DNA of 64,000 nt from contig WBMV01005981.1 of NCBI GenBank assembly GCA_013396655.1, positions 1-64,000 on the forward strand. Direction: 5' to 3'. Below are positions 52,056 to 62,269 of this stretch, in pieces. Made by a program: the position numbers and the translations under genes. Under the pieces are notes generated by a model. The model worked only from the letters and a program-made list of their open reading frames with translations, had not been told where the DNA came from and did no database searches. How positions within the stretch are numbered: the stretch's first letter is position 1; every line of letters begins with the position of its first letter. Source of the DNA: Campylorhamphus procurvoides (lineage: Eukaryota > Chordata > Aves > Passeriformes > Dendrocolaptidae).

Positions 52056-55000
52056 CTAATTTTATGTAAATTGTCTATAGCATATAGCTTGACTCTTGTG
52101 CCTTTGATCTGCTGATAATCTCCAAGTGTGTAGATTTCAGCAGGCCAAATAAGTTCTATCTCTGCTGAGAGTACTTTTGGCAACTTTTCCATCAGCAGGA
52201 AATGAGCTGGAAAATTCTGGTGAAACTTCAAAGCAACAGCTTAAGGTGATCTTTCATTTCATGAATTTCAGACTGCCTCTTCTGTTTAAAAACATACTGA
52301 GTTCTTTCTCCCTAATACACTTTTAAAAACTGTGAATAAGATGAATTTATAAAAATCATGTATGAGACATATGAGAGACCCTGTCACTTTGGAATATGGG
52401 ACATTTTTCATATTATAGAGATATTAAGATAAGTATTAAAACCTTGACTACTGTCTTTTACTAGTGCATTCATTTGTACAGATAAATGGACTTTAAATCC
52501 TTTTACACCTGAGTCATGCTTGCTGAGGTGGGAGGTGAACTGTTCATTTGTTTGACTGATTTCTGCTTTAATTTTTCTTCCAATTTTGTTATAAATATCC
52601 ATTTTTCTCCATCCTACATTCTATGATAGTGAATTTATGAGTTCTAGCAATGCCCTCAGTTATGTCTCACATGTATACAATAAATTAGGGACAACGGGAA
52701 GCCTGCCACAACTCCTACTTAGGAAGGGGGCAATCTAGTTAAAAATCCAAACGGTGCAAAAGTAATCTCTTCCAGGGCTTAAATTCTAAGGTAAGGAAAG
52801 ACACAAGTGGATATAATTAAAGGGAGAATTAAAAGACATCTCAGTTGTCATCTCTTCAAAAATATCATCTGGACTCAGAGATCATTGATGTGCAGAGAGC
52901 ATTTAACTGTGCCTGTTCTTGGGAACTGATCCAGTTATTAATTGTCCAATCATTAACTAGGGCTGTGCAAACAGCTTAACAAGCCAAGCAAGGTCAGGAT
53001 ATATTTGACTTCTTGAACATTATTTGCAATTATATTTCTCTCACTTTCAGTGTAATCATTACAATTGAAACAGTCTGCTTTCTTCTAAAAAGTGTCACTT
53101 CACAGCAAAAAATGCTACCATAAAGAAGAAAAAAAACCACACACTACAAGATTTACATAACTATTGTTCCAATATTTGCTGAACATCTAAAAAGCAACAT
53201 AACAGGGCTTGAACTAATTGGTCACCATAATGTGTAATCCTATCCCAAGAGAAAACAGAAACCAAAAACGTTTTAAAAGTGACCAGTTACACAAAGAAAT
53301 TGTATTAATATGAACAGTTTCAATGTTTGTTCACTTGATGATAGTTATCTTGAAGGAAAAACAAGGAGAATCCAGCTATGAGAGACCATTTATTTTTTCA
53401 GAGTGCTGGAAGAACATGGGATCTATTGACCTGGAACAGCAGCACGAACAGAAAACAAGGCAAATGACAGTGCCTCTGGCAGCAGTTAAAAGCTGATGTT
53501 TCAGGGATGGGGGAGGCCAGAAGCCAGCACAAAATAAGCTTGCCAGAGCCATAGCACAACCGTCGACAGGCACAGATTTGGGCTTCATCTCAGATGCTAC
53601 CTTGCTGTACAGCTGCTTCTGCCGTATGGTACAGCACAATTTCTCTAACCCACATTTAGTTGTGTGCCCTGCTCTGCCTAGAGCCATCTGCAGACAGAGA
53701 AAGGATTTGCCCAGAGATCAGATTACCTCCTTCTCAGTTCATAAAAGGCTGCATCAAAGCAATAAGGAAGCAGGGAGAGGGGCAAGGCAGGTTAACTATT
53801 CTCTGGTTAAAAGAAGCATTGGCAAGGAACAAAGAAGGGGAGGGAGAGAAGTCAAACCCTCAAGGCAGAATCGGATTCTGCCTGCCCAGTAAAGAATAGA
53901 GTGGGTATCCCACAGATACTACATCTCTAGGTATCTTGTGTAAAAGAAGAAATTCTCCACTAAAAACAGGTGTAGGTCCAAATGTTATTCCTCGAGGCTA
54001 AACGACCATTACAGATGGCTCTATTGAACTGGCAGCAGCATCAAGGAAGCAAAGGACTCCAAATACCACTGGATGGAGAAATGGGCTTGGAATGTGATCT
54101 CAAACCTATGCCTCAGGACCAGCAGTAACCTAGTCTCGCTAACTTGGGTAAGAAATGACACTAAGGACAGGTTAGTCAGCACTTGGACATGAGTCATGGT
54201 TGGAAAACAATAAGTCCACATCTTTACATTGCTTCACTATCATGAATTGTAAACACTATTGAACTCATTCCCAGTCCAGAAGGCAGTGCACATTGCCACA
54301 CTCTCACAAACTCAGAGAATAAGACACTGACCAGATTGGCTAATGTAGCCAGATCTGTTGGCTCTGTATCAGGGATGGGGGCTGAATGCGGATGTCTGGA
54401 TTTCCTTCAAAGAACTGCTTCTCAGAAGCAGCTCAGATGTAGCACAGACCAGAGGAAATTAGCTTCTATTTCTAGTACAAAAATTAATGCTTCCAAAAGA
54501 TCAGCTTCCTTTGATAAACGCTTATCTGTAATGCTTCCACCATTTGAGGTTGCACAAAGGTAGAGACACCCAGCAGGAAAATGCTGAAAATTAGTCCAGT
54601 GTGGCCAAAAGCAAATTCAAATACTAACCTCCTCCTAAACCTGCGTTAGCAACTGCCAATACCACACTGAATTTCCTCTCTTCTTCCAGGGCCTAGGATA
54701 TGGCAATTAATAAGGTTTCATGGCAAGCCGCAGTGGCAAAGGAAGGACTAGGAGACACTGTCTTGTCAGCTCACCAGGGACTCCACTAGAATATGTACAA
54801 AAAATGCTGTAATTAAGGATAGGTCAGGTTTACTCATCTCTTATTGCTCAGCCAGGAACATCAAATAGGTGAGTTTGTCCTTAGATGACTGAAACAAGGC
54901 ATTTTTGCCTGTGACTATAGTTGTTATGCCTTCATGGCAAAAATAAAACAATCATGGAATGTCACATTAGTTTAAAAATTTTATGACACACTAATGTTTC

Positions 55001-57717
55001 TCTTAGCTTGAAATCCTTTTAAAAGTGGCTTGGAGAAAAAGTAAAAAGAGCTTCCAGACTGCTTCACTGGCACATTAAGTTATGCATTATAAGTCCTGGA
55101 GGTGAAATGTTTTTAGCACTTATGGGAACTCCGGGCTTCCAGTCCTCATGCGGAGACAGTTACTAATACATGACAGAAAGCATCTGTGATCTACTGCTTG
55201 CAGGGCTCAAGCCCCAAAGCATCCAGAAAGCCTGTGAGCCTTCACTCACATGGCAGATTGACTGCACCACACATAAGTCAATGTGATGTATGCAGTCTGA
55301 TATGACAGGTCTGAAATATAATGTACTCTACAAATTATTTGATCTTCATTAGAAGAACAAGGGCTTTTTACATGACAATTCTCATTTAGAAAAAGGCATA
55401 GGGCATTAAGAGGTACTAATGTCAGCATCAGTCATAAAACAGAGACAGCATCTATTTTAAAGCTTGTGGATATGAAGTGCACATTAAAAATAGGATTATG
55501 CTACTGTGAATGGGAAAATTATTGCCATTCTAAATTTCCCACTAAACCACACTGGGGTGTCCTTATGAACATAGAAGTTTTTACAGAGAGAGTAACAGCC
55601 TAGTCTTCTGTTGGAAAATGACTGGTCCATTTCTTTGATGTCCAGGCTTCTGTTAGTCTCTGTGAGAGTGCACAGGCAAGTACATCCATGAAGAACCAGG
55701 GCCAAGCAGCTGCCCTGAAGTCAGGCCATAACAGACCTTTCTGAATCATACAGCCTTTGTCACATGAATGTTTCCACTCTGAATTGGTTTTTGGGTTTTT
55801 TACTAGAGGACTGGATCAAAGCTGTCTAGCTGGCAAGAGATTTCATTCACTTCAATCAGCAACCAGTATGTCTGGTTTAAACTTGAATTTTGAGGAGGGC
55901 ATATTTTCACAACTTTGGTCTTCCTGACTTATATGATTACTCATTTTCACTGATGTGGCATTGGCGCCTGCTACCTAGCAGCTTTTGCCTGTTGGTGCAG
56001 TTTCTGCAACTACGATGTCAAACTGATAAGCAGGGATATTATGTAAGGGTGTCTATGGGAATTCTGACTGGATGAAAATAAAGGGAAAGAAAAAAGATGT
56101 TATGATAGTACCTGGCAAAAGTATGCATCTTATCAGTAGAAAAGCACATCTCCCTTTGCCAGCTTGTCTCAGAGTACTGCATGAGAGAACAGGCTGTGCT
56201 CTCCAATGCTTTGCCTAAGGAAAACTTCAGGAAGGTCTGCAGCACAGCCTCTGAAGTGGCTTGTCACGCTCCTGCCACGGGAATGCATCCCTGTGGTGTC
56301 TCTTGCCTTTCTCAGGCAGCTGCTTGCTTTGGATGGCAGGGGGTGGGCTTTCTTCTGGAGGATCTCTGTGTTAGGGATCTGTGACTGCAAGTTTGAGCCA
56401 CTGAAAGAGTTGTCTTGCTCCTCTCCCTGAAGTCATAGTATGGAAACATGTATGTGAGACCCCATGATCTGGAGAATGACTCTCCCAGGGACTGTCTTTC
56501 CTTGCATTTCAGGGGTGCTGACTCAGATTTTCCCAAATGTAGGTAACTCAGCTGGTATGAGTTGGAGGGGGAAGGTGGGGAAATCCATACATGGTCTTCC
56601 TTGAGAAGAAACAGCTAATGTGCACAGGTATAACATGCACAGTTAAATACGCTCCACACGCTGCAACACTAGTGGAGGGGGATGGGGTTGCAATCCCCTT
56701 AGCTTACGTAGAAAATCTATGCCTGTTCTCACATGCTGGAAACACAGGACCTGAAACGCAAGACAATACACCTGGGAAGAGATCAGGATAGCAATTTCCT
56801 TTACTGGCTGGATTAAAAAATTGTGGAGAACAGACATTCATAACCCAATATCTGTTGAGGATTCACAAGAGAATCATGGTCAATTTCATCATGTTTGGGC
56901 TTAAATTCTCTAATGTGTAGCCTTTTAAACTCACTTGATATGGAAGAAGCCCTTGACTGGACCCTGTGCCACCATAAAGACACATCACATTTGTTTATTT
57001 TCACCAATTCCAGTTCACCTCAATGCACAAGCAGAGCCTTTGGATTGGGGACTGATAGCAATCACACTTAAAAAAAATCAAAAAAACGCAACTGATACAA
57101 TTAGAAAACCTACTGGAACTAAAACAGGAAAAATTTATAATTTGGGCTTGGAGTGCTCACACTGAAAGCTGGGGTCCTGCTACTCCTGTGTTCAATATGG
57201 CCTCTATGTGAGCTAGAAGCCATGATATTTGCAGAGAAAAATGCACATCAATTGCAAACAGTACAATAGATTATTTTAACATCTACAATTATAAATTGCA
57301 ATGGGCTGTAACCTGTCGTAGTGACAATCCACACACCCAGTGCTGTTTGGGTATTTTAGTCTTGCAACTGCCTTTTTTGTCCAAATGGGTTGCTCAGCAG
57401 TAATGATTATTCAGAGAAAAGTGGCAGACAGGGTCAGGCAGTGGCAGAATGAAAAATGAAAACTTGAAAGATGCTAGATGAATATTTATGCAGAGCAATC
57501 TTCACTCTCGAATTATGGAGCATAATGGGATCAGCAAAGCTAACGGAATTCACGCTGCGTGAACTTCCTCTGTGAGAAGTTAAGTTTAATCTGCACATAA
57601 GACTGACAACCCGTGAACACAGAGAAAACATTCAATGGCATGTCAAAACTTCATTGAAGTAATGTTTCTGACTATATCAATGTTCTGGCAATAACAGAAT
57701 AAACAACTTTTTTTTTC
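52056..57717. other. Unique sequence, no gene seen
   Basis: Ordinary AT-rich sequence up to a T8 run at 57,709-57,716, which sits at the left edge of the duplicated segment. Confidence 0.55.
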
Positions 57718-58694
57718 AGCCAGATTTTAAATCTACAGGCCACTTTTCTGAAATGGCATTCAAACTTTGTCACAGCAGATTTTGTTCTTTTGTCTCACTG
57801 CCGATTTGGAATGTCCTACTGGCAACTGAAAAGCATCCCTGGAGATCCAGTAATAACTACAAGGATTTCAGAACAGCCTGGCACTGACCATCTCTTAAAG
57901 GCTGGTGATGACAAGGAGCAGCCAGGCAATATTCCACTCTCATACTGCAAGATGTGTTAGGGAATACTTTTCATTGCAAAAACAAATGGCAGTTGGCTGA
58001 GTTTGGAGAATCTGTCTCATTTTGAAAGATTTTCTTCTCAAGTATCTTGGTGCACATGGGCAGTGAAATCCAATCCTGTGCTGTAGGGTGAGCACAAGAG
58101 CTGCAGATCAGTTTACTCCTTTGGGGGGCTGCAGATTAAGTGCACAGATAAGTCTGCATTTCATCCACTCTTTTTTCAGCAGATTCAGGAGCTATTATGA
58201 TCCATCATTACACACAAGCCCCACACCAGCTGATCACCTAGGGCTAAGTACTCATATCTTTAGATGAACGTCTAAACCTTTTATGTTTATACAAGGGCCT
58301 TAAAAAACTTTATTAGCAAGATCATTTTTTTTCTTTGACATTTCTGTAATACACTGACATTAAGTCTTGATTTAAACATTAGGACAGTTTTCCTTACTGT
58401 CAATCACACCGTAGCACAATTCGATTACACAATAGCACTTCCATTACAGAGATAGCCAGCTATTTTGTGTGTGAATTTGAGACTATGCAAAATAGTATTT
58501 TAAAGATGCAGAATTTAGCCCGTGCCGGTAACCCAACCTTTCCCTTTTGATGCCACCTCGTTCCAGAGACCAAACGCTCCCCGCACCGTGCACACCGGCC
58601 CTTCCCCACGCTCCAGGCCAGGCAAGGCACAGCCGGGAGGGCAAGGGATGGACCGGTCTGCGCAGCCATCCGCGGGTGCGGCAGACATCGCTAC

Positions 58695-58722
58695 CTATTT
58701 ATTTATTTATTTATTTATTTAG
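58695..58722. repeat. (TATT)n microsatellite inside the CpG island (copy 1)
   Basis: Seven tandem TATT units sit abruptly between CpG-rich blocks. The same number is present in copy 2 (61,903-61,930). Confidence 0.95.
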
Positions 58723-58866
58723 GCGGCCCCTCTGCTCCCCCCGCCGCCGCCTCACCGGCCTCCCGGCCGCGCGCCACCGCCACCGCGCGCACGTCTGCGC
58801 GGGCTAAAAATAGACGGGAGCGCCTGACAACTGCGTTCTGATTGGCTGCCGCTGGGGCGCCAGCAG

Positions 58867-58880
58867 CCAGTGGGGGCGCT
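58867..58880 (+). promoter_or_regulatory. CTCF-like motif (copy 1, site A)
   Basis: CCAGTGGGGGCGCT fits the CTCF core CCASYAGRKGGCRS with one weak position. It occurs again at 62,075-62,088 in copy 2. Confidence 0.4.
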
Positions 58881-58936
58881 GGGAGCGCCGCCACCGCCTC
58901 CCCGCCACGGGCGCTGTGCGCGCCGCTGCCCCCGCG

Positions 58937-58950
58937 CCGGCAGGGGGCGC
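58937..58950 (+). promoter_or_regulatory. CTCF-like motif (copy 1, site B)
   Basis: CCGGCAGGGGGCGC, a close match to the CTCF core, in the same orientation as site A, 70 bp downstream. Copy 2 equivalent: 62,145-62,158. Confidence 0.45.
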
Positions 58951-59006
58951 GCATGGCCGCGGCGGGGCCTGCACGGCAGCACAGGCACAGCCACGGCCCG
59001 GGGGCC

Positions 59007-59080
59007 GATCCGTGGGAAGGGGGCCGATCCATGGGAAGGGGGCGGTCCATGGGAAGGGGGCGGTCTATGGGAAAGGAGGG
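59007..59080 (+). repeat. Minisatellite, four 18-19 bp units (copy 1)
   Basis: Units begin at 59,007, 59,026, 59,045 and 59,063, each close to GATCCATGGGAAGGGGGCG. Copy 2 has three units, the only length difference between the copies. All units keep ATGGGAA or GTGGGAA. Confidence 0.92.
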
Positions 59081-60924
59081 ATCCATGGAGGTGTGTCAGC
59101 GGCATAGCTCCATGGGTTTTGTGCGTACCGCAGGCCTTCCCCGCTCTTCCCTGTGCAAAGGAGTACCCGCAGGCACAGAGGGATAAATCAGGGAAGCAAC
59201 AGGTAGCTGAAGGAACAAAAGTGAAGTATAAATGTTTTTTTTTTTTCCCACGGAGTTACGAAAGAAAACTGTCAAACCAGTTGCAATGAAGGATTAGGAG
59301 AATGCCTTCTGATCTATCGAATGAATGCCTCAAATCTGTACAATAAAGACACAGATTCAGTAATTTCATTGGAAAGGGGCATGAGCTTTATAGGCATACA
59401 TACGGACATATATGGAAAATAAAAAAATTGCTAGTTCTTTATAGTTGCAAAAAGTGCACTGAGGGAACTTGGAAGACAGAAGCAGGAGCTGATTATCAGG
59501 TTGCCGTGTCCTGATTTATTCAAGCACTGGGTAACACCTCTGGAACTGTTAAAACAGTCACAGACTTGAGCACTGGTTTGACTCTTTTATATCTCTCTTT
59601 CTGGAACCCCTTTTGTCATGGGTGCCACACAGACAAGCATCACAGAAGTGTGAGTCCAAATGTAGCGAAGATAAATCTGTGAAGAAGGGAAGTGAAAGAA
59701 GACTCTTCTTGACAAATTTGTGTCTTTTGATTTTCACTGAGCTTGTGCCTTGGCTCACACTGGCAGAAGGAAGCAAGCAGTTCTGTGTTCTGGTCCATTT
59801 TAAGTTAAACGCTTTGAAACTTGTAAAAATCATTTTTTTTCTCTCACTTTTATATTATACACAGGTAGTCTTCAGTACCTGAGCATTATCTTGTCCATAT
59901 GAGCTATTGGTGTCAGATTGTAATTTACATACTAATTGCTCACAATCTTTAGCAGTAGAAAAGTGAACTGTCCTCAATTCAAAGGATTTCTCAATTATCA
60001 AAGGAAAGTACTTCATGGCAGAAAGTGTAGCCAGTAATTATCTACTGCCAAGTGTCAAAACACTTGTAGAATAAATGTTAACTGCCGGGAACAGAAGGAA
60101 GCTGATTTCTTCTGTGGCAGTTTGAGGTTTCTAGCATGAAAAAGAAGATAATTGTTACATATTCTGTTAGCTTCAATTGTAATAGTATTTTCAGTGTGGT
60201 GATGGCATTCAGGAGATATAGTTTAAGAACTCCGGTGCTGTAAATTCAGAGATGCAAGTTATATACAGAGAGACCATTCTCCACATGAGTTTGAAGCACT
60301 TCGGTGGGCTTGCAACTGGTGGGACTTTTTGAGTGTGCACAGTGACTCTTTTTGTCTATAGGCATCAGCAGAAATTTGATAGGTTTTAACCAGTCCTACC
60401 ACCTGATCATCCCCTCCCATGTCATCACCTTACAAAGCCAGAATGAAAGGGTTAAGACTTTTTAACAGGGTAAATGTTCATATTTCTCTTGGATTTAATG
60501 GGAGAATTTCTCATGCAAGTCATAAATGTGAAACTTCTTTAGATTCGCCCTTTTGCTGTATAAGACAGTCCCGCTGGTTTTCGTTTTGATGCGTGCAGCT
60601 GCAAATACTTCCGAAGTTTAGGAAAGCAGAGTAACTTGGATATCTGTGCCAAAAAAGTTTAAACTGACTTTTAATACAACATTTGCACACTTTCAGTGCG
60701 ACAACTTGAAGATCTTTCAAAACAATAAAAAAAACCTTTTAGATTAATCCTTCAATGAGGACATCTTCAGCTTTTATTGGTTTTATACATTTTTATACAT
60801 TACTTAATAAACTTTTAACTTGTTTGCAGATTAGCCTCACCTGTATTTTTAATTTTCCTCTTAATCTTTGCCATATATTTTATTTTTAACACTATTTCTT
60901 GTAAAGTCATGTATACTTGTTTTT

Positions 60925-60925
60925 N
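60925..60925. other. Assembly gap of one N
   Basis: The only ambiguous base in the window. The sequence to its right restarts at exactly the sequence found at 57,718. A one-base gap is what scaffolders write when two contigs are joined with zero or negative estimated distance. Confidence 0.97.
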
Positions 60926-61902
60926 AGCCAGATTTTAAATCTACAGGCCACTTTTCTGAAATGGCATTCAAACTTTGTCACAGCAGATTTTGTTCTTTTG
61001 TCTCACTGCCGATTTGGAATGTCCTACTGGCAACTGAAAAGCATCCCTGGAGATCCAGTAATAACTACAAGGATTTCAGAACAGCCTGGCACTGACCATC
61101 TCTTAAAGGCTGGTGATGACAAGGAGCAGCCAGGCAATATTCCACTCTCATACTGCAAGATGTGTTAGGGAATACTTTTCATTGCAAAAACAAATGGCAG
61201 TTGGCTGAGTTTGGAGAATCTGTCTCATTTTGAAAGATTTTCTTCTCAAGTATCTTGGTGCACATGGGCAGTGAAATCCAATCCTGTGCTGTAGGGTGAG
61301 CACAAGAGCTGCAGATCAGTTTACTCCTTTGGGGGGCTGCAGATTAAGTGCACAGATAAGTCTGCATTTCATCCACTCTTTTTTCAGCAGATTCAGGAGC
61401 TATTATGATCCATCATTACACACAAGCCCCACACCAGCTGATCACCTAGGGCTAAGTACTCATATCTTTAGATGAACGTCTAAACCTTTTATGTTTATAC
61501 AAGGGCCTTAAAAAACTTTATTAGCAAGATCATTTTTTTTCTTTGACATTTCTGTAATACACTGACATTAAGTCTTGATTTAAACATTAGGACAGTTTTC
61601 CTTACTGTCAATCACACCGTAGCACAATTCGATTACACAATAGCACTTCCATTACAGAGATAGCCAGCTATTTTGTGTGTGAATTTGAGACTATGCAAAA
61701 TAGTATTTTAAAGATGCAGAATTTAGCCCGTGCCGGTAACCCAACCTTTCCCTTTTGATGCCACCTCGTTCCAGAGACCAAACGCTCCCCGCACCGTGCA
61801 CACCGGCCCTTCCCCACGCTCCAGGCCAGGCAAGGCACAGCCGGGAGGGCAAGGGATGGACCGGTCTGCGCAGCCATCCGCGGGTGCGGCAGACATCGCT
61901 AC

Positions 61903-61930
61903 CTATTTATTTATTTATTTATTTATTTAG
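61903..61930. repeat. (TATT)n microsatellite (copy 2)
   Basis: Seven units, identical to 58,695-58,722. Confidence 0.95.
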
Positions 61931-62214
61931 GCGGCCCCTCTGCTCCCCCCGCCGCCGCCTCACCGGCCTCCCGGCCGCGCGCCACCGCCACCGCGCGCAC
62001 GTCTGCGCGGGCTAAAAATAGACGGGAGCGCCTGACAACTGCGTTCTGATTGGCTGCCGCTGGGGCGCCAGCAGCCAGTGGGGGCGCTGGGAGCGCCGCC
62101 ACCGCCTCCCCGCCACGGGCGCTGTGCGCGCCGCTGCCCCCGCGCCGGCAGGGGGCGCGCATGGCCGCGGCGGGGCCTGCACGGCAGCACAGGCACAGCC
62201 ACGGCCCGGGGGCC

Positions 62215-62269
62215 GATCCGTGGGAAGGGGGCGGTCCATGGGAAGGGGGCGGTCCATGGGAAAGGAGGG
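62215..62269 (+). repeat. Minisatellite, three 18-19 bp units (copy 2)
   Basis: Units begin at 62,215, 62,234 and 62,252. One unit fewer than copy 1, consistent with a length polymorphism between alleles. Confidence 0.92.

Larger units (their letters stand above)
58520..59100. promoter_or_regulatory. CpG-island promoter (copy 1)
   Basis: A strongly CpG-rich, G+C-rich island begins around 58,520 and fades by 59,100, interrupted by a (TATT)n tract at 58,695-58,722. Core elements: CTAAAAATAG at 58,804-58,813, a perfect MEF2 site that could also serve as a TATA-like element, and ATTGG at 58,841-58,845, an inverted CCAAT box (NF-Y). Two CTCF-like cores follow. On the minus strand the order is CCAAT then CTATTTTTAG about 30 bp further, which suits minus-strand transcription; on the plus strand a first exon ending at GAG/GTGTGT near 59,090 is possible. 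No coding exon is recognised, so the gene and direction are unknown. The plus-strand frames from 58,842, 58,870 and 58,916 change register at the 19-bp indel between the copies, which argues against coding. Confidence 0.75.
57718..60924 (+). repeat. Duplicated segment, copy 1 (3,207 bp)
   Basis: This segment recurs from 60,926 onward. The offset is 3,208 bases up to the minisatellite and 3,189 after it, showing one 19-bp length difference. Apart from that I find only three substitutions: 59,066 (T here, C in copy 2), 59,113 (T/G) and 60,467 (A/T). The last 113 bases (60,812-60,924) correspond to sequence beyond the window end in copy 2. It ends at a single N. See the findings for why an assembly artefact is the preferred reading. 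Confidence 0.95.

Noticed and set aside
58842..59289. Ala/Pro/Arg/Gly-rich frames of 114-139 codons in the CpG island
   Set aside because: GC-rich DNA rarely contains stops. The frames overlap in three registers, and the 19-bp unit difference between the two copies changes their downstream reading.
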